64,000 bases of DNA from positions 124,001 to 188,000 of the forward strand of contig CAVTEI010000003.1 of assembly GCA_963733765.1 (NCBI GenBank), read 5' to 3'. Source of the stretch: DATKAS01 sp963733765 (GTDB taxonomy: Bacteria > Actinomycetota > Acidimicrobiia > Acidimicrobiales > DATKAS01). Positions within the stretch are counted from its first letter, which is position 1. Every line of letters starts with the position of its first letter. The notes beneath the pieces were generated by a model. The model searched no databases and had not been told where the DNA came from. It saw only the letters and a list, made by a program, of their open reading frames with translations. This document shows, one piece after another, positions 45,168 through 55,403 of the stretch. The position numbers and the translations under genes are program-made.

Positions 45168-45877
45168 CGACGACCTCGAGCCGGATGCGCTTGTTGGCTT
45201 TTCCTTTGGATTCGGTCTTGACCACGCGGATCCGGCCGACCTCGCCGGTGGTGTGGACGTGCGTGCCGCCGTCGGCCTGCTTGTCGAGACCGATGATGTC
45301 GACGACGCGGATCTCTTTGACCGTCGGTGGGATGAGGCTGACCTTCGTGCGGATGAGATCCTCGTCCAGGACGGCGACGTCGCGAGGCAGGAACGACACC
45401 TCGATCGCGCGATCGGCCTCGAGCTCGGCGTTGACGAGCTCCTCGACGCGTGGACCGAAGCCCTCGGGGAGGGGGTCGAACTCGAAGTCCATGCGCGCGG
45501 CCAAGGGCTCCATGTTCCCTCCCGTCACCGGAACTCTCCATTCGTTCCAGATGACGCCGCACAGCACATGGAGTGCGGTGTGGGTGCGCATCAACGCGTG
45601 ACGCCGCTCCCAGTCCACCTCGGCCTCGACGACGTCACCTACTGCGGGCGGCGTCGCCGTCCACCGCGTGCCACACCACACCGTCGTCCTTGCGCACGTC
45701 GGTGACGGCAGCGGCACCAAGCCGCCCGGTGTCATGGGGCTGGCCTCCACCGGTCGGGTAGAAGGCGCTTCGGTCGAGCGCAACGAAACCGTCACGCACC
45801 GCGGTCACGGTGGCCGAGAACCTGCGGAGATACGCATCGCGGAGGTACAGGGATTCGGTCTCCGCGGGCTTGTCCAT
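45160..45877 (-). CDS. Alanyl-tRNA editing protein AlaX-like, one frame break
   Basis: Free-standing trans-editing domain that deacylates mischarged tRNA-Ala (Ser/Gly). SAFYPTGGGQPHDTG in the first frame, then, after one extra base near 45645, RTHTALHVLCGVIW (H-x3-H zinc site) and QADGGTHVHTTGEVG. The second zinc pair in the family is usually C-x3-H; here the Cys position seems to be Asp (ADGGTH). KGKANKRIRLEV closes the domain. Corrected length is 238 residues. It precedes larE in one transcript. Confidence 0.86.
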
Positions 45878-46010
45878 GGAGCACGATCATGCCCCGTTCC
45901 AACCCTGTGACGGAACCGTGACAGGACTACATCGGGCCGCCAAGCAGCCCCTATGCTCGTCCCCCAACGTTTACGAGCCCGGTCGATGACCGGATGTGGA
46001 AGGTAGGGAC

Positions 46011-47210
46011 ATGCGAGCAAGCAAACTCTTCGGCGCTGGCGCGCTGTTGGTTTCGCTGAGCCTGTTCGCCGCGGCATGCGGTGACGACAGCGACGAGGAC
46101 AGCAGCGCGGCAACGACCGGTGGCGGCGCCGCCACGACGGCCGAGGGCGGCAGCGAAGGAGGGGTCACCTGCGACGGACTCGCGCTTGGCTTCTTCGGCG
46201 CGCTGACGGGCGACACCGCGATCCTTGGCATCAACATCAAGCAAGGTGCCGAGCTGGCGGTCGAGCAGTTCAACGAGGCGAACCCCGACTGCCAGATCGA
46301 GCTCAAGGAGTACGACAGCCAGGGCAGCCCCGACCAGGCCCCCGCGTTGGCCCAACAGGCCATCGACGACGCTTCAGTGGTCGGCATCGTCGGCCCCGCG
46401 TTCTCGGGTGAGTCCCGGGTCGCCAACCCGCTGTTCGACGAGGCGGGCCTTCCGATCATCACGCCGTCGGCCACGAACCCCGGCCTGGCCGAGGAAGGTT
46501 GGACGATCTTCCACCGCGCGCTGGGCAACGACGCCGCGCAGGGCCCCGGCGTCGCGCTCTACATCGACTCGACGCTCGGCGCGGAGACCGTGTTCGTCAT
46601 CGACGATGCGAGCGAGTACGGCAAGGGCCTGGCTGATCTCGTGGCCGAGGCACTCGGCGACAAGGTCACCGGCAGAGACACGATCGACCCGGCCGCGACC
46701 GACTTCTCCGCGACCGTGACGGCCGTCAGCGCCGCTCAGCCGGACGCCATCTTCTTCGGCGGGTACTACGCCGCCGCTGGCCTACTCTCGAAGCAGCTCC
46801 GTGATGCCGGTGTCACCGGCACCCTTATCTTCGGCGACGGTGTCCTCGACCCCGCGTACATCGAGGCCGCGGGCGCTGCCGCTGCCGAGGGTGCGATCAT
46901 CACGTGCCCGTGCGCCCCGATCGACCAGATCGAGGGTGGTGCCGACTTCGCCGCTGCATACAGCGACGCGTTCGGCCAGGACGCCGGCACCTACTCGGCC
47001 GAGGCCTACGACGCGGCCGGCTTCTTCCTCGCCGGCATCGCTGCCGGTGCCCAGGACCGCGAGTCGCTCAACACCTATGTGAGCGACGAGACCTACGAGG
47101 GCATCACCAAGACGCTCACGTTCGACGACAAGGGCGAGGTCGAGTCCCTCGCGATCTACGCGTCGACGGTCGAGGGCGGCGCAATCGTCTCGGTGGGCCT
47201 GATCGAATAG
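46011..47210 (+). CDS. Branched-chain amino acid-type ABC transporter, substrate-binding lipoprotein
   Basis: Periplasmic-binding-protein type I fold lipoprotein, 399 residues. Signal MRASKLFGAGALLVSLSLFA with lipobox FAAAC, then a Gly/Thr/Ser linker. The binding domain shows LTGDTAILGINIKQGAELAV, VVGIVGPAFSGESRVANP and FVIDDASEYGKGLADL. ATG 46011 follows GGAAGGTAGGG. The 133-base upstream region has a TATGCT hexamer at 45952 that may be a -10 box. It leads the transporter operon; a hairpin after it probably lets it be made in excess. Ligand (Leu/Ile/Val, amide or urea) unknown. Confidence 0.92.
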   Translation: MRASKLFGAGALLVSLSLFAAACGDDSDEDSSAATTGGGAATTAEGGSEGGVTCDGLALGFFGALTGDTAILGINIKQGAELAVEQFNEANPDCQIELKEYDSQGSPDQAPALAQQAIDDASVVGIVGPAFSGESRVANPLFDEAGLPIITPSATNPGLAEEGWTIFHRALGNDAAQGPGVALYIDSTLGAETVFVIDDASEYGKGLADLVAEALGDKVTGRDTIDPAATDFSATVTAVSAAQPDAIFFGGYYAAAGLLSKQLRDAGVTGTLIFGDGVLDPAYIEAAGAAAAEGAIITCPCAPIDQIEGGADFAAAYSDAFGQDAGTYSAEAYDAAGFFLAGIAAGAQDRESLNTYVSDETYEGITKTLTFDDKGEVESLAIYASTVEGGAIVSVGLIE

Positions 47211-47242
47211 GCTCCCGAAATTCACACATCACCGCTGTAGCC

Positions 47243-47274
47243 GAAACCGGGAGCGCACCGTCGCTCCCGGTTTC
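47243..47274 (+). terminator. 13-base-pair hairpin between SBP and permease genes
   Basis: Arms GAAACCGGGAGCG and CGCTCCCGGTTTC around a six-base loop CACCGT, located 33 bases after the SBP stop. As an attenuating terminator or 3'-stabilising stem it would give more binding protein than permease, the usual pattern in such operons. Confidence 0.75.
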
Positions 47275-47306
47275 GCGCGCAAGCACCTCTTGGGGGAAAG
47301 GGGCGG

Positions 47307-48275
47307 ATGCTCGCATTCCTGGGTGACTGGGAGCTGCTGTTCGATCAGTTCTGGAGCTTCACCATCGGCGGGATCACGGCGGGCTCCATCTACGCCCTCG
47401 TCGCACTCGGCTACACGATGGTGTACGGGGTTCTGCGGCTGATCAACTTCGCGAACTCCGAGATCTTCATGCTCGGCACGCTCGGGGCCCTCTTCGCCAC
47501 CAAGTGGATGGGCATCGAGCCCGGGGCCGACTCGGTGCAAACGGGCCTCGTGCTCGCGGCCGTCTTTCTCGGCTGCCTCGTTGCGGCGATGGTGTTCAGC
47601 GGCGCTTCCGCGGTCGCGCTCGAACGCGTCGCGTACCGCCCGTTGCGCAAACGAGGCGCGACCCGGCTCGCGGCCCTGATCTCGGCGATCGGGGCGTCCT
47701 TTGCGATCGCCGAGTTCGTCGCCCTCCGACGGGGCCGCGACAACGAGGACTTCCCCCGCCTGATCGAGCGCGAGGAGGTGTTCAGCCTCTTCGGCACTCC
47801 GGTCCGCACCGACCAGGTGATCATCATCGTGGGAGCGCTCGTCATGATGGTGGCGCTCGACCAGTTCGTGAACCGCACCCGCCTCGGGCGCGGCATTCGG
47901 GCGGTCGCGCAGGACTCGGAGACGGCAACGCTCATGGGCGTGAACATCGACCGGGTCGTGATGCTCACGTTCCTCCTCGGCGGCATCATGGCGGGCGCGG
48001 CGGGGCTCTTCTTCATCTTCTTCTTCGAGGTCACTCGCTACAGCATCGGGTTCGTCATCGGCATCAAGGCGTTCACCGCCGCGGTCCTTGGTGGCATCGG
48101 CAACCTGCGCGGGGCGCTCTTGGGTGGATTGGCGCTGGGGCTCATCGAGAACTACGGCTCCGCGCTGTGGGGGGCCGAGTGGAAGGACCCGATCGCATTC
48201 GTGACGCTCGTGCTCGTGCTGATGGTCCGTCCCACCGGCCTTCTCGGCGAGTCGCTCGGAAAGGCCCGAGTATGA
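47307..48275 (+). CDS. livH: Branched-chain amino acid-type ABC transporter permease LivH
   Basis: 322-residue membrane permease with about eight hydrophobic segments. Family landmarks: GITAGSIYALVALGYTMVYG, LRLINFANSEIFMLG, RGIRAVAQDSETATLMGVNI (the ATPase-contact EAA-like loop) and IKAFTAAVLGGIGNLRGALL. Strong ribosome site GGGGGAAAGGGG precedes ATG 47307. The stop overlaps livM (ATGA). Confidence 0.95.
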   Translation: MLAFLGDWELLFDQFWSFTIGGITAGSIYALVALGYTMVYGVLRLINFANSEIFMLGTLGALFATKWMGIEPGADSVQTGLVLAAVFLGCLVAAMVFSGASAVALERVAYRPLRKRGATRLAALISAIGASFAIAEFVALRRGRDNEDFPRLIEREEVFSLFGTPVRTDQVIIIVGALVMMVALDQFVNRTRLGRGIRAVAQDSETATLMGVNIDRVVMLTFLLGGIMAGAAGLFFIFFFEVTRYSIGFVIGIKAFTAAVLGGIGNLRGALLGGLALGLIENYGSALWGAEWKDPIAFVTLVLVLMVRPTGLLGESLGKARV

Positions 48276-49480
48276 GCCGGGTCACGAACGCCACGGCCAG
48301 GCTGAGAGAGCGGAGCACGCACTACGACGTCCGCAACACGCTCGGCAAGAAGTGGGCGGCACTTCCTCGAGCCGGGCGGTGGGCGATCATGCTCGCCCTC
48401 ATTGCGTTCTGCTACCTGTTGCCCAACCTCACGATCCCCATCCTCGACACCGAGACACCCTGGGCGAGCATCCTGTTCTCGCCCGTCGCGCTCTACGTCC
48501 TCGCCGCGATCGGGCTCAACATCGTCGTCGGGTACGCCGGCCTGCTCGACCTCGGCTACGTCGCGTTCTACGCGATCGGCGCGTACACAGTCGGCGTGCT
48601 GACCTCGGCGCACGGGAGCCTCGGGTTCTGGGAGGCCCTCCCCATCGCCATCGCCATGGCGATGCTGGCGGGCGTGCTCCTCGGCACTCCCACGTTGCGA
48701 CTACGAGGCGACTACCTCGCGATCGTCACTCTCGGCTTCGGCGAGATCATCCGCATCGCGGCCCGCAACAGCGAATGGCTCGGCGGACCACGGGGCATCA
48801 GCCAGATCCCCCGCCCGCCCGACATCGGTCCGCTCAAGTTTGAGGCCCTCAACGCGAAGCCCTACTACTACCTCGCGCTCACGTTCATCATCATCATCAT
48901 CATCATGGTCCGAGCACTCGAGCACAGTCGGGTGGGTCGGGCCTGGACGGCGATCCGGGAGGACGAGGACGCAGCCGAGCTGATGGGCGTGCCGACGTTC
49001 AAGTTCAAGCTCTGGGCGTTCGCGATGGGTGCGGGAGTCGGCGGGCTCGCGGGTGCGCTGTTCGCGTCGTACCAGACATCGATCACGCCAGACAGCTTCA
49101 ACCTCGTGCTCTCGATCCTGTTCCTCGCCGCGGTCGTGCTGGGCGGAGCCGGCAACGTTCCCGGCGTCGTCATCGGCGCCGTGCTCGTTGCGTACCTCCC
49201 CGAGCGGTTCCGATTCCTCGACGAGAGCCGCGTGTTCTGGTACGGCGTCGCCTTCGTCGTGATGATGATCTTCCGACCTCAGGGCATCTTCCCGAGCCGA
49301 CGGCGGGCCGCCGAGCTCGCTGACCCGGGCGCGGGCGAGGTGCTCGCGGCCGTCACCGAGGCCGACGCCGAGCTCGCCGACGAGGCGCTCGGCGACGTGG
49401 AACTGCCGCACGGCGACCACGAGCTCCAGGACTCCCTCCCCCTCGAGGACCCCACCGGCGGAGGGAGTCACGATGGCTGA
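48272..49480 (+). CDS. livM: Branched-chain amino acid-type ABC transporter permease LivM
   Basis: 402 residues with ten or so hydrophobic segments. LNIVVGYAGLLDLGYVAFYA, TLRLRGDYLAIVTLGFGEII, RAWTAIREDEDAAELMGV (ATPase-contact loop) and LGGAGNVPGVVIGAVLVAYL are LivM hallmarks. Residues after about 355 form an acidic, probably cytoplasmic tail (ELADEALGDVELPHGDHELQ) not needed for transport. It overlaps livH at the start and livG at the end. Confidence 0.95.
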   Translation: MSRVTNATARLRERSTHYDVRNTLGKKWAALPRAGRWAIMLALIAFCYLLPNLTIPILDTETPWASILFSPVALYVLAAIGLNIVVGYAGLLDLGYVAFYAIGAYTVGVLTSAHGSLGFWEALPIAIAMAMLAGVLLGTPTLRLRGDYLAIVTLGFGEIIRIAARNSEWLGGPRGISQIPRPPDIGPLKFEALNAKPYYYLALTFIIIIIIMVRALEHSRVGRAWTAIREDEDAAELMGVPTFKFKLWAFAMGAGVGGLAGALFASYQTSITPDSFNLVLSILFLAAVVLGGAGNVPGVVIGAVLVAYLPERFRFLDESRVFWYGVAFVVMMIFRPQGIFPSRRRAAELADPGAGEVLAAVTEADAELADEALGDVELPHGDHELQDSLPLEDPTGGGSHDG

Positions 49481-50249
49481 GGTACTGCTCCAGCTCAACG
49501 GAGTCACCATGCGGTTCGGTGGGGTCACCGCGCTCGGCGACGTGACGCTGCACGTCGACCAGGGCGAGATCTTCGGGCTCATCGGCCCGAACGGCGCTGG
49601 CAAGACGACGGTCTTCAACGCCGTCACCGGCGTGTACCCGCTGACGGCCGGAACGATCACGTTCGAGGGCAAGAGCCTCGCTGGACTGAGCCGCAACGCG
49701 ATCACGCGGGCGGGCATCGCGCGCACGTTCCAGAACATCCGCCTGTTCCGCGAGATGACCGCGCTCGAGAACGTGATGGTCGGCGCGGATGCGCACCATC
49801 GCACGAGCGTCATGGGCGCCATCGTCCGCGTGGGAGGCCACCGACGCGAGGAGCGCGACGGCCGGGGACGGGGAATGGAGCTCCTTGAGTTCATGGGCAT
49901 CGCGCGACGGGCCGACGAGGCGAGCCGCAACCTTCCCTACGGCGACCAGCGCCGGCTCGAGATCGCCCGCGCCATGGCCACGAACCCCAGACTCCTGTTG
50001 CTCGATGAGCCGGCCGCCGGCTTCAACCCCGCCGAGAAGCGCGATCTGATGGATCTCATCCTGCGCATCCGCGACCTCGGGTACACGGTGCTGCTGATCG
50101 AGCACGACATGAGCCTCGTGATGGGCATCTCTGACCGAATAAACGTCTTGGACTTCGGCAGACTGATCGCCGAGGGGACTCCCGCCGAAGTGCGTGAGAA
50201 CCCCGCTGTGATCGAGGCCTACCTGGGAGCGCCATCCGATGCTTCTTGA
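49473..50249 (+). CDS. livG: ABC transporter ATP-binding protein LivG
   Basis: 258-residue nucleotide-binding subunit. Walker A GPNGAGKTT, Q-loop in GIARTFQNIRLFREMTALEN, signature LPYGDQRRLEIARAM, Walker B LLLLDEPAAGFNP, H-loop VLLIEHDM. Overlaps livM by eight bases and livF by eleven. Pairs with LivF to drive the LivHM channel. Confidence 0.95.
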   Translation: MAEVLLQLNGVTMRFGGVTALGDVTLHVDQGEIFGLIGPNGAGKTTVFNAVTGVYPLTAGTITFEGKSLAGLSRNAITRAGIARTFQNIRLFREMTALENVMVGADAHHRTSVMGAIVRVGGHRREERDGRGRGMELLEFMGIARRADEASRNLPYGDQRRLEIARAMATNPRLLLLDEPAAGFNPAEKRDLMDLILRIRDLGYTVLLIEHDMSLVMGISDRINVLDFGRLIAEGTPAEVRENPAVIEAYLGAPSDAS

Positions 50250-50965
50250 GCTCACGGACATGCACGTGTTCTACGGGCGCATCGAGGCGCTCAAGGGCCT
50301 CTCGTTCAACGTGGACGAAGGCGAGGTCGTGACGCTCATCGGTGCAAATGGGGCCGGCAAGACGACCACCCTCAAGGCCATCAGCGGAGTGCGACCCATG
50401 TCGAAGGGCAAGGTGATGTTCGACGGGCGCGACATCACCCGCATGCCGGCCTGTGACCGGGTGGAGCTCGGCATCTGCCAAGCTCCCGAGGGTCGGGGGA
50501 TCTTCCCGGGCATGACCGTCATCGAGAACCTCGAGATGGGCGCGTATGCCCGCAAGGATCGAAAGTCAGCGGCCAAGCAACGGGATCTCGAGCGAGTCTT
50601 CACGCTCTTCCCCCGCCTGTCGGAACGCAAGTCCCAGGTGGGCGGCACGATGTCGGGCGGCGAACAGCAGATGCTGGCGATCGGCCGCGCGTTGATGGCA
50701 CGTCCCCGCGTGCTGCTGCTCGACGAGCCATCGATGGGCCTGGCGCCGATGCTCGTCGCGCAGATCTTCGCGATCATCGCCGAGATCAACGCACAGGGCA
50801 CCACGATCCTGCTCGTCGAGCAGAACGCCGCGCAGGCACTGCAGCGCGCCGCACCGCGCCTATGTGTTGGAGACGGGACGGATCGTGCGCTCTGACGATG
50901 CGAAGGCGTTGCTCGGGGACGAGTCGGTGCGGGCGGCATACCTCGGCGGGGACGTCGGGACCTGA
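50239..50965 (+). CDS. livF: ABC transporter ATP-binding protein LivF, frame break near C-terminus
   Basis: Second nucleotide-binding subunit, about 241 residues. Walker A GANGAGKTT, GICQAPEGRGIFPGMTVIEN, signature MSGGEQQMLAIGRALM, Walker B LLLDEPSMGLAP, H-loop ILLVEQNA. One extra G near 50850 breaks the frame; corrected, the C-terminus reads HRAYVLETGRIV and SVRAAYLGGDVGT, the standard LivF tail, with stop at 50965. Uncorrected, it stops at 50895. Confidence 0.93.
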
Positions 50966-50969
50966 CCGC

Positions 50970-52261
50970 GTGAAGCCTCGACGCATTCTGGGCGCGTCAC
51001 TGGTCGTCGCCGCCCTGCTGGCCAGCGCGTGCAGCGGCGACGACTCGCCGGCCGCGCCCCCGAGCACCGACCTGGTGGTGCCGACAATCCCCGATCGCGG
51101 CAACGTCGACGGAGTGCTGAAGATCGGGTACCTCCTGCCCACCTCCGGGGACGCCGCGAACGTCGGACCCCCGATGATCAGCGGCATCGAGATGGCGATC
51201 CGCGACATCAACGCGGCGGGCGGCGTCAACGGGCAGCCGGTCTCGCTCGTCGGCGGGCGACGAAGGCTCCGACGCGTCGGTCACCGGCGTCGGGGCCGAT
51301 CAGCTGCTCAACTCCGAGAAGGTCGACGTGCTCATCGGCCCGGCATCGTCGACCACCGCACTGAGCGTCCTTGGGCGCATCACCGGCGCCGGCGTGCTCG
51401 ATTGCTCGCCGTCGAGCACCGCACTCGCGCTCGAGCAGTTCCCCGACGACGGGTACTACGTGCGCACCGCCCCGTCCGATCGTCTGCAGGGCGTCGCGCT
51501 CGCAGAGGTGATCGCCGAAGGCGGCTACCGCACCGTCGCGCTCATGAGCCCGAACGACGACTACGGCCAGGGCATGGCCGACGTGCTCGTCGACGAGCTG
51601 CGCGAGAACGGCATCCGGGTGACCATCAGCTACGCCTACGACCCGAGCGGCACGAACTTCGCCCCCGACGTCCGGCAGGTGCTCGAGACCGACCCTGAGG
51701 CGATCGCGGTCATCGGCCTGCCCGACACCGCCGGCCTTATCCTCCGCAAGCTCATCGACCTGGGCGCCGGGCCCGACCGGCTCCCGACGTTCGTACCCGA
51801 CGGCCTGCGCGTGTCGAACCTGTACCAGCACGTCGACCCGAGCCGGCCCGAGTCGACCGCGGGGATCAGGGGAACCGCCGTCGCGACCGTGCCCGAGGAC
51901 TCGGCGAGCCTCTTCCTCGAGGAGTATCGCCCGGTTGGCCCCCGGCGCGGCCACGACCTTCGCGCCCTACGCGTACGACTGCGCGGTGGTGCTCGCCCTG
52001 GCGTCGCAGGCGACACGTTCGGACGACTCGGCACTCATCCGCGACGAGATCATCAATGTCACCCGCGGCGGCGTGACCTGCCGTACCTATGCCGACTGCA
52101 AGCGGCTGCTCGACGCCGGCCGCAACATCAACTACGAGGGCGCGTCGGGTTCGATCGACTTCACCGACATCGGCGACCCCAGCACGGCCACGTTCGACGT
52201 GTTCGTCTACAACCCGGACGGCACCGACACGACCGAACGCCAGATCCAGGTCGGCCCCTAA
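50970..52261 (+). CDS. Second ABC transporter substrate-binding lipoprotein, two frame breaks
   Basis: Type I binding protein of the same superfamily as the operon's first gene but clearly diverged. GTG 50970 gives RRILGASLVVAALLASAC (lipobox ASAC). KIGYLLPTSGDAANVGPPMI is followed by breaks near 51256 and 51940, each one extra base. Later segments: VDVLIGPASSTTALSVLG, VALMSPNDDYGQGMADVL and SGSIDFTDIGDPSTATFDVF. Corrected length is about 429 residues. Its place at the operon end suggests that the same permease serves two receptors. Confidence 0.87.
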
Positions 52262-52269
52262 CGGTCGAG

Positions 52270-52954
52270 TCAGGTGAGGCCGAGCCGATCGACGAGCTCG
52301 TCGATCGGGCAGACCATCCCGACGAAGAAACGTCCGAACTCGGCGTAGATCGCGGACGCTTCGTCGAAGCGCATCGTGTACACGACGTCCTTCAGGTCGT
52401 CGGGATGCACCGCGAACAGCGTGACGCCCCACTCGTAGTCGTCGAGGCCGGTCGAGCCGGTGATGAGCTGGAGCACTCGACCGGCGAACGTGCGACCCGT
52501 CTTGCCGTGGCCGTGCATCAGCTCGAGCCGCTCGTCGTACGGCAGCGAGAACCAGTTCTGGCCGACGTTGCGACGCTTCGACATCGGGTAGAAGCAGAAG
52601 GCGGGCTTGCCCTCCGGGGGCAGCTTCGGGTGCAGCCGGGCCTCGATCATCTCCGTCGGGCAGGCCCTTCGCATACTCCGACACCTCGGTCAGCGACACA
52701 TAGGAGTCGACCAACGAGAGGCCGGCGGCCTGCAGATCGGACTGCAACGTGTGGAGGCGCCACATGTCAGGGCCGACGGCCAGCACCGCAAGGTCGGCCT
52801 TGTGGCCGAGCAACGCCGCCGTCACGACCTGATGGTCGCCCTCCTCGGCCCGCTTGACGGCCGCGACAACCGCCGAAGCGTCGGTGCTCGGCGTGACCTT
52901 GCAGAACAGATGCAGGACGCCCCACCCCACGGTGGGGGTCAGCGCTTCGGTCAC
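52270..52954 (-). CDS. hemQ: Coproheme decarboxylase HemQ/ChdC, one frame break
   Basis: Chlorite-dismutase-fold enzyme that decarboxylates coproheme to heme b, last step of the coproporphyrin-dependent route. GTLYS-type start is replaced by PTVGWGVLHLFCKV. FCFYPMSKRRNVGQNWF contains the catalytic Tyr, and MHGHGKTGRTFAGRVLQLIT carries the proximal heme His; GLDDYEWGVTLF follows. One extra base near 52665 breaks the frame after SEYAKGLP. Corrected length is 227 residues. ATG 52954 overlaps the FtsH-like gene's stop (ATGA), coupling the two. Confidence 0.9.
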
Positions 52955-55402
52955 CGTTCGGCAGGCGGTGGCAGCGGTTCGCCGGTCGATGCGCGCGACG
53001 AGCCGTTCTCATGGCCGTTCTCGTGCGCGACGCCCGCGACCTCGATCAGCTCGTGGACGTGCCCGTTCAGCTTCGGCAGCGGGATCTCGACACTCGCGTG
53101 ATCCCGGTGCGCCGAGACCGCCATGGCGTGATACGCCTCGGCCTGCTCCGCGAATGCCTCGGTCTTGTACGGACGACCGTCGACGATGGAGCCTTGGCGT
53201 CCCTCGATCACGGCGACGACGTCCTCACCCGCCAACGTCTTGTGGGTCTCGAGGGCGTGCGCAACCGCGAGCACCTCGAGCCGGTGCTCGGTCAGCAGCC
53301 GCTCGGCCTGGCGGAGCAACTCAGCGAGGTTTTCCTCGATGCGCTCACCCAGCGACCCCTTGAGGAGCTCGCGCTCCTCCTTCTCGTCGCCGCCACCCGG
53401 ACGTCCGCCGCCTCCCACGCCAACCTTCTGTGTGATCGCGTGCGACGCGACGGTCGAGCCCATGCCCCAGTAACCCTCCATGAGCGTCGCGATCGTTGTC
53501 GCCGACTCGAGGTCGCCAGAGACGCCGGAGGAGTTGTCGCCCTCGAAGAACATCCGCTCGCCGGCGAGCGACGCGAGGCTCACGATGATGTCGGACTCGT
53601 ACTCGGTACGCCAGTGGGTGAACTGGTCCTCAGGCTTGATCGAGCTCACCATGCCGAGGTAGGTGCCGCCCTTCTCGATCGTCGCGAGATCGATGGTGAG
53701 GTGATGGCGGATGCGGTACGCGGCGACTGCGTGGCAGGCCTCGTGGATCGCGACCGCGTGGCGCTCACGGCGGATGTACTCGACGTCCTCCGGCGGGCCG
53801 AGCTCCTTCAGGTGCTTCGCTTTGATCACGTCGGGCCACGTGATGGTGTCGCGGCCGTTACGGATCGCCGTGATGAGCGCCTCGTTGACCGTGTCCTTGA
53901 TGATGGCACCGGTCGCGTACGGCGTGATCGTGGCCAGCTTGTCGACGTCGGCCTCGGTGAGGGCGTGCTGCACCTTGTCGAGGTAGCCCCAGTACGTCCG
54001 CTTGCGGCCTTCCTTGGACGGGTAGCCGACCTTGTAGATGCGATCGAGGCGGCCAGGGCGCAGCAATGCCTCGTCGAGCGCCTGCGGCATGTTCGTCGCC
54101 ATCATCGTGAGGATGCGGTACTTGGGCGGAGGCTTCGGCCGCATGCCCAGGGCGCGTCGCACGTGCCGGTTGATGAACCCGCGCGGCTTCTTGAGACCCG
54201 ACATCTCGGTGAGCAGGGCCTGCAGCGTGCCCATGCCGCCGCCACCCATGCCCATACCGGCGATGATGCCGTCGCGCCTGCGCCCCGGCGTGTCGTGAGG
54301 CGTGCTCGAAGACAGCGACGACCGCAGGATGATCTGCTGCGACTCGGGGGACAGCCAGCGGAGGTCGTCGTAGCCGTCGCCCCACGCGCTCGGCGACATC
54401 ACCTGGCCGCCGAAGCCGGGGGTCATCGAGCCGCGGTTGCCGAGTGAGTCGGCCTCGTCGTAGAAGACGATCACGCCGCCGTAGCGCAGCGCGAGCTTGC
54501 GCAGCTTCCGGAACAGCGACTTCACCTTGAGGATGCCGACACCCATGAACATGTTGGTGAACGCGCCGGGATCGACGAAGACGTAGGGCTTACCGGTCTC
54601 GCCGGCGACGGCTTCGGCCATGAGCGTCTTGCCGGTGCCCGGTGGGCCCCACAGCAGGATGCCGCCGGGAACGTAGCCGCCCTTCTCCTCGATCTTCTCG
54701 GGCTCCTCGAGGATACATCATGTTCTCCTTGACGCGCTCGAGAACTGCGTCCTGGCCCCATACATCCGAGTAGCGCGTCTTGATGTCGTCGGGGAAGTAG
54801 GTGTCGACCCCGCCGCGGGACAGGAACCAGAAGATCGCGGCGAACTGCCCCACTGCGAACAGCAGGTAGAACGACATCTGCAGGATGAACGGCAGCGCAT
54901 CGAAGAACCGCGACGGCAGCTCGAAGAGCGCCGTGGCTGGCGGCAGATCGAAGAACTGCCCGAGGATCAGCGACAGGATGACGAGGAAGGCGATCGCCTT
55001 GAACACACGCGCCAGCCGGTAGCGGGTGTAGTCCTTCAGCCGACCGGTCCGACGGGCGATGCCGCCGAACACCTTCTCGGTCCAGAACCGGTTGTATCGG
55101 GCCCAGTGCTCGGAGATCAGGTAGTGGATCTGGCGGATGACCTCGACGCCGAAGAGGACGAACAGGTACCACTTGTGCTTCGCGGTCTCGCGCACCGCGT
55201 CACCGAACGGCAGGATCGGGTTGTCCGAGATCTCGGCCCAGACGAAGAACCAGAACAGGCCGACCAGCAGGATGAGGAACTTCACGCGGTCCCAAAGCTG
55301 CATCTTCTTGCGCTTCGCGGGCTCGCGGTCGTCGACGACTGGCACGTGAATCGGCGCCGGTGGCGGCGGGGGCACCACGGGATCGGGCCAGTCGAGGCTC
55401 AT
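52951..55402 (-). CDS. FtsH-like membrane AAA metalloprotease, one frame break
   Basis: 816 residues after correcting one extra base near 54712. The N-terminal third is Pro-rich then membrane-embedded (hydrophobic stretches at about 38-60, 85-100, 150-175, 190-215). The AAA module has GGILLWGPPGTGKTLMAEAV, the Walker B-like GGVIVFYDEADSLG and RPGRLDR (arginine finger). A long Gly/Met insert (GMGMGGGGMG) sits between Walker B and sensor 1. The protease domain has the zinc motif HEACH, where FtsH normally has HEAGH, and the distal EGDNSSGVSGDLESAT ligand region. A C-terminal acidic/His-rich tail ends it. It starts one base after the lipoprotein stop and overlaps hemQ. Confidence 0.85.
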
Positions 55403-55403
55403 G

